This document shows positions 44,953-55,505 of a DNA stretch of 64,000 bases, piece by piece. The translations under genes were made by a program, and so were the position numbers. The notes under the pieces were generated by a model, which did not search any database, was not told the DNA's origin, and was given only the letters and a program-made list of their open reading frames with translations. Every line of letters begins with the position of its first letter. Within the stretch, counting starts at the first letter, position 1. The stretch is from Ectocarpus siliculosus (taxonomy: Eukaryota > Sar > Phaeophyceae > Ectocarpales > Ectocarpaceae), in the NCBI GenBank assembly GCA_000310025.1, contig FN648551.1:83910-147909 (forward strand), given 5' to 3'.

Positions 44953-46372
44953 CCAGCACGGGACGCGCCAATAGTGGAAGCACTCGTCCGTGCTGTTGGC
45001 GAGTGGAAGTTAACCGATCTCAACGCAACGAAACACGAAGTCATACATGTATCAGCACGGGATGCGCCAATGAGTGGAAGCACCCGCGCTGTTGGCGAGT
45101 AGAGTTAACCGAATTCAACGCAGCGGTAGAAAAATACCACAAATCATGCATCAGTACGGGACGCGCCAATGAGTGGAAGCACCCGTGCTGCATATGTGAT
45201 GTCAGCCTCAGCACGAGACGCGCCAATGAGTGGAAGCACTCGTGCTGTTGGTGAGTAGAGTTAACCGATCTCAAAAAGAAAGAACAAAACGTCGTACATG
45301 TATCAGCACGGGACGCGCCAATGAGTGGAAGCACCCGCGCTGTTGGCGAGTAGAGTTAACCGAATTCAACGCAGCGGTAGGAAATACCACAAATCATGCA
45401 TCAGTACGGTACGCGCCAATGAGTGGAAGCACCCGTGCTGCATATGTGATGTCAGCCTCAGCACGGGACGCGCCAACGAGTGGAAGCACTCGTGCTGTTG
45501 GCGAGTAGAGTTAACCGATCTCAAAAAGAAAGAACAAAACGCCGTACACGTATCAGCACGGGACGCGCCAATGAGTGGACGCACCCGTGCTGTTGGCGAG
45601 TAGAGTTAACCGAATTCAACGCATCGAAAACGAAGTCGTACACGTATCAGTACGGGACGCGCCAATGAGTGCTGTTGGCGAGTAGAGTTAACCGATCTCA
45701 AAAAGAAAGAACAAAACGCCGTACACGTATCAGCACGGGACGCGCCAATGAGTGGACGCACCCGTGCTGTTGGCGAGTAGAATTATCCGATCTCCACGCA
45801 TCGAAAACGAAGTCGTACACGTATCAGTACGGGACGCGCCAATGAGTGGAAGCACCCGTGCTGCATATGGTGTTGTCAGTTTCAGCAAGGGACGCGCCAA
45901 TGAGTGCTGTTGGCGAGTAGAGTTAACCGATCTCAAAAAGAAAGAACAAAAACGCCGTACACGTATCAGTACGGGACGCGCCAATGAGTGGACGCACCCG
46001 TGCTGTTGGCGAGTAGAATTAACCGATCTCCACGCATCGAAAACGAAGTCATACACGTATCAGTACGGGACGCGCCAATGAGTGGAAGCACCCGTGCTCA
46101 TATGTGTTGTCAGTTTCAGCAAGGGACGCGCCAATGAGTGGAAGCACCCGCGCTGCGTACAAGTATCAGTACGGGTCGCGCCAATGAGTGGAAGCACCCG
46201 TGCTGCATATGTGCTGTCAGTTTCAGCGAGGGACGCGCCAATGAGTGGAAGCACCCGCGCTGTTGGCAAGTGGAGTTCACCGTATCCAACGCATCGAAAA
46301 AAAAAAAAAAAACACGTATCAGCACGGGACGCGCCAATGAGTGGAAGCACCCGTGCCGATGGCGAACCGGGG
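44953..46372. repeat. Minisatellite of about 18 hairpin-forming units
   Basis: The core is cagcacgggacgcgccaatgagtggaagcacccgtgctgttggcgag, written in parts: cagcacggg, acg, cgccaa, tgagtggaagca, cccgtgct, g, ttggcg. It recurs about 18 times, with linkers of two main kinds giving spacings of roughly 58 and 95 bp. Each core contains two inverted repeats, AGCACGGG/CCCGTGCT and CGCCAA/TTGGCG, arranged alternately. The open frames across it repeat DAPMSGSTRA-like peptides and are by-products. It lies between the duplicated 5' region and the gag-like frames of the tyrosine-recombinase element. Confidence 0.93.
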
Positions 46373-46758
46373 TTCACCGAATCCAAGAAAATATATGTAT
46401 AAAAAAAAAAAAAAGAGAAACCATCGCTAGTGTTCCAAAGAGAGAAATATTCGGGATTGGTCGACGTCCGGTGACCGTAGCGTCAGCAGCAATAATCACT
46501 CCGTTCAATCCACAGGCGTCGAGAACGAACTAACGCGAGCTCGCGATATAACAACGCGTCGTTCTGGGCCCGACGAAAACCCACGCCAGATAGTTTCGCC
46601 CGAAGATAGGATTTGTAGACCATTCTAACTGCAGATCCAGGCGCGCGATCGACTACGCCCACGATGAAGAGGAAAAGAAGTGTTCCCGCAACGCCGCCCT
46701 GACGCTCGCCCGCCGCCTGCCGCCGGTCCGCTGCTTATACGACTCCAACCGCGACCAG

Positions 46759-47220
46759 ATGCCGACACGGGCCTCCACGCGGAGCGGCAGGGCAGCGGGT
46801 GGGCAAGCAGGGCGAGGTCGGGCGGCGACACCTTCGACACCACGCACGAGGAGGTCTACCGCGCGATCGGTGGCGAGCTCGACGGCTCGCCCCTCGACGC
46901 GCAGCGGATCACGTACTCCCGCGAGGCGTCGAGCGGTATCCTCCTCGCGAGCGCCAGGGACAGGCACCCGCGGCGACCCCCCCGCTGATGAGACTGAGCT
47001 CGCTTCTCTCCGCGGGCTGGTGGACGGCCTGAGGGAGGAGCTGCAGCGGAAGCGCGATGAGGCTGCCGGCGATCGCCAGCAGCTTCAAGCAACGATCGAC
47101 GACCTGATCGCCACCCAAGCAGCAGGACCTGGCCTTCCGGGGGGGGGTGCAACTGGTGGGCACAACCGCCCCACCATCGGCCTCTCGGGCCCCCGCTACA
47201 CCCAGCGCCGAGGCGGCTAA
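46759..47220 (+). CDS. Gag-like open frame with coiled coil (element body)
   Basis: An Arg/Ser/Thr-rich N-terminal half is followed by a strongly heptad-patterned segment (LASLRGLVDGLREELQRKRD). This is a common feature of the first open frame of DIRS-type elements, where it is thought to support multimerisation of the structural protein. The assignment rests on position inside the element and composition, not on a recognised domain. Confidence 0.45.
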   Translation: MPTRASTRSGRAAGGQAGRGRAATPSTPRTRRSTARSVASSTARPSTRSGSRTPARRRAVSSSRAPGTGTRGDPPADETELASLRGLVDGLREELQRKRDEAAGDRQQLQATIDDLIATQAAGPGLPGGGATGGHNRPTIGLSGPRYTQRRGG

Positions 47221-47247
47221 GGCTACGGCAAAGGATAGAGCGCGGAT

Positions 47248-47628
47248 ATGGGGGGACCTCCGCCGGGTAAAAGCGTGGCTCATCCTGGGGTGGCCTCCGG
47301 CAGTTTCAAAACTGTCGCAGATGGAGTGGCAATCCTTGCTTCGCAAAGGCGTCCTGGTGACAGAGAAAGTGGCGGCATCGCTCGACACGCTCGTGGTTAC
47401 TGCTTCGCCTTCAACTCGTCGTCCGGTTGCCATGATCGTAACTGCCCACACATCCACGCCCAGAACCCTTCCCACGCTAGGCGCGGAGCGTCCGAAACTC
47501 CGGCAACCGGCGCGCGCGGCGTTGGCCACGGCAACGGGGGAGGGCGCGGAGGAGAGGCGCGCGCCGCTGGCGAGGGCGGCGCGAGACCCAAGGCCGCTGG
47601 CTTCTTCACCCACGGGAAAGACAAATAG
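47248..47628 (+). CDS. Gag-like open frame with CCCH zinc-finger motif (element body)
   Basis: A C-x8-C-x4-C-x3-H motif (CFAFNSSSGCHDRNCPHIH) sits mid-protein, followed by a Gly/Ala/Arg-rich tail. A similar zinc-knuckle-like finger directly precedes the polymerase or recombinase region in many DIRS-like elements and is presumed to bind nucleic acid. It lies just upstream of the recombinase frame. Confidence 0.55.
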   Translation: MGGPPPGKSVAHPGVASGSFKTVADGVAILASQRRPGDRESGGIARHARGYCFAFNSSSGCHDRNCPHIHAQNPSHARRGASETPATGARGVGHGNGGGRGGEARAAGEGGARPKAAGFFTHGKDK

Positions 47629-47721
47629 GGGTGCGGGCTCTCCCGCGTAGCGGGGGGGCCTACCTCGGATGGCAGCGCACCTGCGGCTAAATCGAACGGC
47701 AGCACGCCGGTCTACACGAGG

Positions 47722-48876
47722 TTGGCTCCAGGGCTATCAGCAGGTTCAGGACCCGGGACAGGCAGGACGGGACTTTGTTACCGACGTCTTGGCATGCAGC
47801 TCGTCGAGCACTCAGTTGCGTCTTCGTCTAGAAGGACTTACACGTCAGGCTTCAACTCTTGGTGCACGTTTCGCAGGCTGACGGAGAAGCCCAAGTTCCT
47901 AGGGCAACGTGCCGGGGACCTTCATGTGTGGGAGTTGATAGACTTCGTAGCCTGGTGTTTCGAGTCTGAGGGTAATCTAGCGAGTACAATATCCGGAAAA
48001 CTCACGGCTGTACAACATTTTCATAGGCTGGAAGCTTCTGTCGAGCTAGACTTGTCGTCTCCGATGTTGAAATGTGCGCTAAGGGGGATTGCGAGGAACC
48101 ACGTGGCTGTGGGGACGATACGCCGTGTGCGCCTGCCTGTGTCTTGGCGTATGCTGCTGGACGGGGAAAGCGCAAGCCAGAACTGGGGGGAAGGGGGCAG
48201 AGTGATGTGGCTGTGTCTGTGCTTGTCCTATCTCTTTATCACACGGTCTGATGAGGTGTTCGCGAATGACGCGGGCAGGGTGCATGAGGCACACTGTCTT
48301 ACGAGGGCGGACGTAGCATTGTTTGCTGGCGAGATGCAATTAGTCTTTAGTCCCTATCGTAGAGCAGACCGCGTCGAAATGAGGTTTAGAGGGCACAAGG
48401 CCGATCAAGAGCAGAAAGGAAACATACGGGTTCGTACGCGAGACGAAGTCACCGGACCGCAGTCAGGTGTGAGAGCACGCGGCGGCGCGGTGGCTCTTGT
48501 GGTGGAGCTGTTATCGTGTCATGCGACGTTGCCTGACTCCGCACCGTTGGCTTCGTACCGTAGTGGAAGAGCAGTGAGAGTAGTGAGGTATACTGCTGCC
48601 CTCCGTGCAGTCAGAGAAGTGGTAGCGAAGTCGGGGCGTAACCCCCAGGAGTACGCGTTGCACTCGTTGCGAATTGGAGGCGCGACGGCTCTTGCATCGG
48701 GCGGGGACATCGCAGAACGAGTGATTCAGAGAGAAGGGAAGTGGAGGTCGGATGCATACAAGCCGTACGCGCGAAACAATGTAGAGGATTCGCGGCGAGT
48801 GTCACGGAAACTTACAGACGGCAGTAGGATCGTATCGAGACAGCCGGGGGAGGGGACCGTCTGGGGGAACGGATAG
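47722..48876 (+). CDS. Tyrosine recombinase of the DIRS-like element
   Basis: A 384-codon open frame. The N-terminal part looks like a core-binding (SAM-like) domain (SSSRRTYTSGFNSWCTF). The catalytic domain shows the box-I Arg in the FITRSDEVF context, the box-II H-x-x-R in LHSLRIGGATALASGG, and the nucleophile Tyr in SDAYKPYAR. The order and spacing fit DIRS/Ngaro recombinases more than phage integrases. It would cut and join the circular DNA intermediate into the genome. The frame looks intact. B1 follows about 40 bp after the stop codon. Confidence 0.9.
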   Translation: MAPGLSAGSGPGTGRTGLCYRRLGMQLVEHSVASSSRRTYTSGFNSWCTFRRLTEKPKFLGQRAGDLHVWELIDFVAWCFESEGNLASTISGKLTAVQHFHRLEASVELDLSSPMLKCALRGIARNHVAVGTIRRVRLPVSWRMLLDGESASQNWGEGGRVMWLCLCLSYLFITRSDEVFANDAGRVHEAHCLTRADVALFAGEMQLVFSPYRRADRVEMRFRGHKADQEQKGNIRVRTRDEVTGPQSGVRARGGAVALVVELLSCHATLPDSAPLASYRSGRAVRVVRYTAALRAVREVVAKSGRNPQEYALHSLRIGGATALASGGDIAERVIQREGKWRSDAYKPYARNNVEDSRRVSRKLTDGSRIVSRQPGEGTVWGNG

Positions 48877-48917
48877 TTGACTTATTCGGTGGTCGTCCAG
48901 AAACTGACCTCGATGTG

Positions 48918-49155
48918 GGTGTTGTAGAATGGTGTGTACCATTTGAGGACTTGGTCAGTTTTGGGACTCCTGCGTTTGCAGTCGTAGTCCCCCGGCTAGT
49001 ATTTGTGGGGAGAGAGATGGATTTGTAAGAGTTGACGCCGGCCTTTGCAGCTAACGCGGCCGGAGAGACGATGAGCGTTTCGTGCGTCTCTCTCCCCAAC
49101 ACGTAGCCTAGAAACCGAAGAAATAATGAAGCAATTCGAAAGAAAACAAAATAAA
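48918..49155 (+). repeat. Split direct repeat B1 (internal)
   Basis: It begins ggtgttgtagaatggtgtg and ends gaaagaaaacaaaataaa, directly abutting A2. It looks identical to B2 at 49489-49726. Confidence 0.93.
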
Positions 49156-49420
49156 AGGAAGGTTTGTTCGTCGAAGCAGATAGAATAAACTGGTGTTTAT
49201 TTTGTAAGAGTCGAATTAGAATTTGGCTTCATTTTCTACCGGAAACCCAGGGTCACGGTGTTTGGAATTATTAGTCTGGTAGTTGGGGGTGTCATTCCGT
49301 GATCGAGTCCACGCAGGGGCTGTAGCAAAGTCGGGGTAACGTGTGACAGCTACAGAGCGCGTGAAGCAACGGAAGGACAGCAGCAGCCGCCTAACGCAGT
49401 AGCGGCGGCAGTTTAGAAAA
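49155..49420 (+). repeat. Split direct repeat A2 (internal)
   Basis: Partner of A1 at 43368-43632, differing by a single base-run difference that I could see. It abuts B1 on its left and is separated from B2 by 68 bp of unique sequence. Confidence 0.93.
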
Positions 49421-49488
49421 TCCCGCCCTCCCATCCCTTTTCTTTCGAAGGTGGGGGCATAAGTTCGGGAATATTCGGTATCTAGTCA

Positions 49489-49726
49489 GGTGTTGTAGAA
49501 TGGTGTGTACCATTTGAGGACTTGGTCAGTTTTGGGACTCCTGCGTTTGCAGTCGTAGTCCCCCGGCTAGTATTTGTGGGGAGAGAGATGGATTTGTAAG
49601 AGTTGACGCCGGCCTTTGCAGCTAACGCGGCCGGAGAGACGATGAGCGTTTCGTGCGTCTCTCTCCCCAACACGTAGCCTAGAAACCGAAGAAATAATGA
49701 AGCAATTCGAAAGAAAACAAAATAAA
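49489..49726 (+). repeat. Split direct repeat B2 (right terminus)
   Basis: Second copy of B, ending aaacaaaataaa before the unique flank cgagccgatctatatg. It marks the right end of the element. Confidence 0.92.
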
Positions 49727-52353
49727 CGAGCCGATCTATATGTGATTGGCGCCGTAAATCCGCGTTTCATGATAATGACTTGGAGGTTCGGGAGGGAGAG
49801 GATCTTAGCTTGTACCGCACGGACGGGTACGTACCCGGACGTCGACAGGGTTCCCCTTATTCACAAATTATTGCAGTAAAACTACCAGCTATCCTCCGAC
49901 AAATTCCAAAATGAGAAAGGCGTGCCCAAGGTGTGGAACTTGCTCTCCGGGTACCCTTGAATGCAGCCAAAACTCCAATGGAGACGAACAGTGCTGCATT
50001 CAAGGCGTGTGTGTGCTGTGCGGCTTTTCAGCAAAGACTGTTGCATCATCCTGCAAAGTCCCTGGCATACGATCTTCTCAACAGAATGCATAACCATCTG
50101 GTTGATGGCCATGTGCGATGGAAAGCTGGAGGGCGAGCTTCTCTGTTGGCTTTGTCGCCACTTTTTTTCTGAAGAAAATTGAAATCATGTCTCTGCCTTT
50201 GAGGTAGCAAGGGAAAGGGGATACCGGACAGAGGCGAGAATCACGTAAGCTTAAACTTTAGAGCCTATCAACAGCACTGTCTGGCTTCCATCTTGGTATT
50301 TTTCTTCTCTGCCGGAGAGACTCCAATCGTGATCGGAGATGCACTCATTAACACTTCAGTGATGCCTACGCTCTCACTCATCAAGCGAGAACGGTTTGGC
50401 GGCCCGTTCCCTCAAGTTCGGTCGCTCATGGTTGGTGTTTTAGTAGGAGGTGTGAGACGGGCACAGCGCGCGTGTGTCTAGACGAAAGGCAGGGGCTTCG
50501 ACGCTTTGAACTTGCTGGTGTACATTGTTCGTGTTTGAAAACATTCTAGCTTCGGTGGGGTTCGTGGTAGCAACTAGTCCTGTCCGTTGCAGCGGTCATC
50601 ACTGGTTGTCGAAGCGATTTCTCGGCCAATTTACGCTGGTATGGGTGTCTGCCTCAATACTAGGACCATCAAACCCAGGCGATACGACCTACAACACTAA
50701 CCATATTTCTCGAAAAATAGGCGCAATACGAGAAACAAGACGCCACCGATGCACATGTAGACTATGTGCACAAACCATAATCGCGAGCTGGTGAAAACAA
50801 TTGAAGCAACACCGGCAACCCTCGCACGTTCGCCGAGAGATGCTAAACGGGCTTCACACAACCTCATCCTCGTAGCCGCGTCCGAAACGCACCACAAGAC
50901 TACCCAAAAGAGGAGGCTTCACCTGCGAACGAAGCGGACACACGGCTGCCTGAACTTACCTGCGGTTACACAACTATTGTACGAAGCCTCATCCCCCATC
51001 TCCCACAACTTCTTCGATCACAACACTCTTTCATTTCCTCTGGACATCGCTTCCGCAGGGCCTCTCGCGCGTCGAGGAAGTAGTCCGCCCCGATATCCAC
51101 CGTCACGAGCGCCTCTCCGACTGTCAAAACCGTCGTGATGTTCCCTTCTCGTCGAACACCGTCGTTGTCGAGCAATGCATAAACAGCTGCCTCGCGACGT
51201 CAATCTTCGCAGCGACGCAAGTTGCGTCCATCACCTCCTGCTGGGGGGTGTGGCGTTGACAATGGGTTGGTTGTTGTTGGGGTTATCATCACATACAAGG
51301 AGCGGGTGAGGTGATACGCGAATCGGGCCAAACGGGCAGTTCTCGTTTGCGTGTAAATTGGCCACACCTCAACCGCTGCTGGCAAATGGAAAACGCAACC
51401 AGAGAAGTTCAGGCGAAGGCCCCGCCGAAAACAACCTCCACGTTGCCAACACAGGGAAACGTAGAAAAAATCAGTACCTCATCTCCACACACACGCGAAC
51501 ACCACTGGGGCAGAGCATCAGCAGAACCCTTCAGCGCAAGCAGAACCCCCTAAGCTAGAACGAACCTGGTCGACCAATCAGCAGGGCCGTGTCAACAGAC
51601 CGTGAAATCGGGCTCTCCCGGTCGGCGGCGGCCTCTTCCCCCCTGCCGTCGTCCCCGCGGCAGACGGAGAGTTTCTCGTGCCCAGGGGAACGGCGAGCTC
51701 TCGCATCCTCGAGGCCGGCAGCAGGTGCATACACCGAACGGTGGCCGCGACGAGAGCGGCTTTGGCGGCCACCGCTGCCCCCGTGACTGCCCCCTTGGCG
51801 TTGTCTTGGAAGAAAACCCGCGAAAACAGAACATGTGCAGCGACAAAAAAAAAACGAGAACAAGTTTGCTTCGGGATGGCGGGTCCGCGTGAGAATAATA
51901 TTTTTGCCAACAATAAATCAGTCTCCGTGTGCTTGCAATTCTCTCTCGCCACGCACACAAGACACGGACGATCACGAGAACGGAGACACGTGGTACACAC
52001 AGCACTTGTCCGTCTGATTCCACTACCGTAGGTTGCACATCATACCACGCCCCCTGGGCCTATTTTCATGGCCCGATTACTCCGCAGCACAAACATTGGC
52101 TGTGCTGAGAATGGTGATGTTGGAGCCTTCAGGTCAAGAGCTTTCCGAAAACGCACAATTGATGTTGTCATCATCTTCGTTGTGGAGTACCTTATGCAGC
52201 CTACGGTACATATGTGGCGTCAGCGTGATTTTCGGCTTCGGTCGCAATAATTCCCTCTCTGGCTCTCAACAAACATGTATTGATGCACGAAAAATCACAC
52301 GTAAACAGGGAAGATACTGAGGGGAAACCGGAACGGTTTTTGAGTATGAAACC

Positions 52354-52388
<35 letters not shown>

Positions 52389-52477
52389 CGGTGGTCGAGA
52401 ATGACTTTAATTACCACGGACCGTTGAGTAAAAACGAAACCGAACGATTGAGAGTGCAGTTCAAAAAATAATCAAGT
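49727..52477. other. No confident gene; two exon-like minus-strand stretches
   Basis: On the minus strand, 51,183 down to about 51,020 reads EAAVYALLDNDG...VRREGNITTVLTVGEALV...DYFLDAREAL, and about 51,820 down to 51,600 reads VFFQDNAKGAVTGAAVAAKA. Both look protein-like and lie downstream of the tRNA-synthetase relics on the same strand, but I cannot assign a family or confirm splice joints. Nothing else stands out apart from a (CAA)n tract at 52,359-52,389. Confidence 0.3.
52359..52389. repeat. (CAA)n microsatellite
   Basis: About ten uninterrupted CAA units on the plus strand. Confidence 0.95.
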
Positions 52478-53039
52478 TTAGGTATAGACCTCGACGGTAT
52501 CGCCGACTAGGAGGCCAGGCTTCTTGCTGACCTAGGCGATCTCGCGAGCGAGCTTTTGCGATAAGACCTTCGCGTCCTCCCGCGTGTCGAGGGCCACCAT
52601 CACCTTCCCGTCCTCGGACACGGCGGCCTGGGAGATGCTCTTGTCTCCCTTGTAGTCTCTCTTCAGCATAAGGTCGGCGGCAGAGGGGGTGTGGCCCGTC
52701 ACGTCCACGGTGCCCCCTGAAAATACAAATTTCAGTGGAAAACGATACAAACAGTGCAAGAACAAAAAATGAATGTTTCGGGCGCACATGCATACGGCGA
52801 CGAGCAAAACATATCACAGAGGTAGGAACCAAGAGGGCGACGGGAGGGCATCTCTCGCCCAACCTAAATCTTGAGAGATCCTGAGAACAAATCACCATGA
52901 ATTAGAAGAAAATAATCACAAATCTTTATGCGAAGTTTTCACGACAATGCCAGGTAACGCACACAACACGATTGTGACACAGCCAACACACCGTTCCCAG
53001 TAGTCGCTGCATGCAACACGACAAGGGAATGCAAGTCTA

Positions 53040-53185
53040 AGGCCCTTCTTTGTGGAAACATAATCTTGCAATTATATCTTGGCATTTTGACCCAAGATTT
53101 GCTCACAATATATCGCCGCGAAGATTTGCAGTATCGCGATTTATTGGGGAAATATCTTGAATGTTGAAAAAGCGGCGTGTTGTTC
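53040..53185. repeat. AAGATTT/AAATCTT-rich tract, copy 1
   Basis: Dense recurrence of aagattt, atatatcg, cgatttattgg and their complements in about 150 bp inside the interval between IleRS relics. A related tract in the other orientation lies at 53,870-54,080. Confidence 0.55.
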
Positions 53186-53869
53186 CTCTCTTCTGCTTGA
53201 AGTTGAAAAAGGCACGACGGCCACTTGGTCCACAGAAAATGCCAAGGTGTGGCGAAAAGTGAGCATGACGCAGTTATAGAAGGGGCATCCCTCCCCCAGC
53301 TGTATTGCCTCAACACTGTGGGTGCATACTAGCGATGGGCGCCTACCTGGGGTGGGTGCAAAGTTGAATCCGTTGCCCACGAGCACATGTCAAGCGGAGA
53401 AACAAAACTGTTCCATTGCTGTCCACCTGACACGAAAGTGCATCAACCCGAGGCCGATGACACCCCATGCACGTATCTCACAATGTAGCAGGCGTACCGA
53501 GGTCAAACCTCCGGCGCTGTCATCTGTACCCACGGATTTGGCTCGGGTGCAAACGGGTCGGGTGTGGGTTGATTCGATGAAGAGATAGAAGCGTCGCACA
53601 CGACAGAGCAGTGTTGGCAAAACGTTCCTCCTGCTCTATGTTTCTACTTCAAAATAAAGTACTCTTTGAACGGTCCCTCGACAGACTGGTGATGACGCAC
53701 GTGGAACGAGCCAGGGCAAATACGCATTTTTTTCGCGCGCCTTGGTTGTTTTGGGGCGCCGACATAGTGACGACAGGGTGCGTTAGAGACCCTTGCGAGT
53801 GTGCCACGTGCAGATTTCATGGCGTTATGGACGATTAGGTTGACTGACCTTCGGTGATCGCGCCGCACT

Positions 53870-54080
53870 GAGGCAAGATTTGTTACGCCACCTCAAGATT
53901 TGTCGGAAGGCTCGTTTCGACCGATCTTGGGTCAAGATTTGTTCGAAAGGGCAGATTTCGGGCCTCGAGAAATCTTGGCCAAGATATATCGGAAGATTTC
54001 GTTCCCATAAATCGTGCAACTGGCAGATCTTGGCCAAGATCAAGATTTATCTACAAGATTTTGTTCCCATAAATCGGGGT
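53870..54080. repeat. AAGATTT/AAATCTT-rich tract, copy 2
   Basis: Imperfect repeats of caagattt, gatcttggccaagat and cgttcccataaatcg. The 14-mer atcttggccaagat is itself palindromic and occurs twice. Simple-sequence or old satellite remnant. Confidence 0.6.
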
Positions 54081-55027
54081 CTAAGTCATGTGATTTATTT
54101 TTCCCGTTCTCAAGACGAAGGCATCGATCGCCGCAAAAATCAAGAGAGGCGGCAGCAAAGACTTGTTTTTCACCTCGAGAAGGGGTCAGAGATCAGCCGT
54201 GTCAAGCTTAGCCAAAGACTTCTTCGCACCAGCGAGGGTCTTCCGTAGTCGATTGCCGAGGACCTTGTTGCCTCTGCCGTTAGCGTGCACCACGACTTCT
54301 CGTCCGCTTCCAGGTCAACCTGAAATTATTCGCCAAATGAGAAAAAGTAATAGAAGTGGAGAGGGGAAGGTGATCGTCGGCTTTCATCGGACCCTCGTCC
54401 GGTTGGTCTCGTAGGACGTGATGCTTTTGGGTGCTTCATGCGGCCCCGAAACCATTAGGTCTACCGCACGATCGACAGAAAGAAAAAGGTAGGAGTACCA
54501 TTGGGCAAACAATGACGAGATCATGCGTTTTTTTGCGCTGTGGTCCGTACACCTTTACCTAGCTTCGATGCAACCAATTCAGGTCTTGATTTCCCATTCA
54601 AATCTTTGGCCCCAAATCCTCCCATCACCCCGTCCTCGTGAAGCACTTTCGGCGTATCGCCATCCTCACCTTCCACGCGTTCGAGCTCGCCCTTCATGTA
54701 GCCCTGCATCTTTCTCCAAGGCTTTCAGGCCACCGTGATACCCTTGACCGGTGTCTTGAGAGAGATACCTGCTTCTCACGGGCAGAGCGGCCAAGGTCAA
54801 TGGCGGTCTGCATCGCTCGCATGCCCGACTCCACCTGGGGGTCGAGTCTGTCCAATCAACGGGGGCAGAGACGAGAAGAGAGGGCGAGGGATGACAGGCA
54901 AGACGTGCTGAGGAAGTAGAGTAGACGGTCGATGCTGTTGTCTCGTAGTAGGAGGCTGCGGTCTCTGCTCGGTGCCATCTAAAGAGCCCTCCCTACTCAA
55001 TTAACTAACGCGGAGATTTGTTGTCGT

Positions 55028-55505
55028 TTTATTTCGAATTGCTTCAATATTTATTCGGTTTCTAGGCTACGTGTTGGGAAGAGAGATGCACGGAACGCAC
55101 ACCGTCACTCCGGCCGAGTTGGCTGCGAGGGACGGCGTTAACTGTTACAAAGCCATATCTCTCCCCACAAATATTAGCCGGGGGAATACGACTGCAAGCA
55201 CAGGAGTTCCGAAAAACTGGCCAAGTCCTCAAATGGTACACACCATTCTACAACACCCGACTAGATACCGAATACTCCCAAACATATTCCCCCACTTCGA
55301 AACAAAGGGATGGGAGGGCGGGTTTTTCTAGACTGCCGCCGCTACGTTGGGCGGATGCTGCAGTCCTTCCGTTTCTTCGTGCGCTCTGTAGCTCCCACAC
55401 GTTACTCGGCTTGCTACAACCGCTGCGTGCTCTCGTGCACGGAATGGCAGCAAGGGCTATAGTTCCTAGCACCCGAAACCTTCCTCCTTCCGTGTCACAG
55501 GCCAA
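55028..55505 (-). mobile_element. Terminal remnant (B-spacer-A) of a DIRS-like relative
   Basis: The reverse complement of this interval aligns to the A2-spacer-B2 end of the element at 43.4-49.7 kb. It runs B-like 55028-55256, spacer-like to about 55330, then A-like to about 55500. Similarity is clear but well diverged, so this is an older insertion of the same family in the opposite orientation. Only the end region is present, with no recombinase frame; it is broken. Confidence 0.8.

Larger units (their letters stand above)
43368..49726 (+). mobile_element. DIRS-order tyrosine-recombinase element with split direct repeats
   Basis: Layout in order: A1 (43368-43632), body, B1 (48918-49155), A2 (49155-49420), a 68-bp spacer, B2 (49489-49726). 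The A1 - body - B1-A2-B2 arrangement is the split-direct-repeat signature of PAT/Ngaro-type DIRS retrotransposons. The body holds a tandemly duplicated 5' region, a minisatellite of hairpin units, two gag-like open frames and a tyrosine recombinase. No reverse transcriptase or RNase H is visible, so the copy appears non-autonomous although its ends and recombinase look whole. A1 and A2 are almost identical and B1 and B2 look identical, so the insertion is young. No target-site duplication is seen, as expected for a recombinase-integrated element. Confidence 0.85.
52478..54847 (-). pseudogene. Relics of a cytosolic-type isoleucyl-tRNA synthetase C-terminus
   Basis: Three minus-strand pieces match the C-terminal anticodon-binding side of eukaryotic-type IleRS in the right order. 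54847-54769 reads LDPQVESGMRAMQTAIDLGR, with an acceptor-like site before it and a nearby LKTPVKGITVA in another frame ending in TGA. About 54299-54189 reads ANGRGNKVLGNRLRKTL. 52716-52478 reads HTPSAADLMLKRDYKGD, VMVALDTREDAKVLSQKLAR and LLVGDTVEVYT. The last piece contains an in-frame TAG (52532-52534) before its terminal TAA. The catalytic HIGH/KMSKS half is absent upstream, where element remnants begin at about 55.0 kb. I read this as a decayed partial gene copy; a functional synthetase should exist elsewhere. The family call rests on motif recall and is moderate. Confidence 0.6.

Noticed and set aside
44953-46372. A CRISPR-like array of regularly spaced repeats
   Set aside because: Spacing alternates, the spacers are themselves repeated, there are no cas genes, and the setting is a eukaryotic nuclear element. 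It is a minisatellite.
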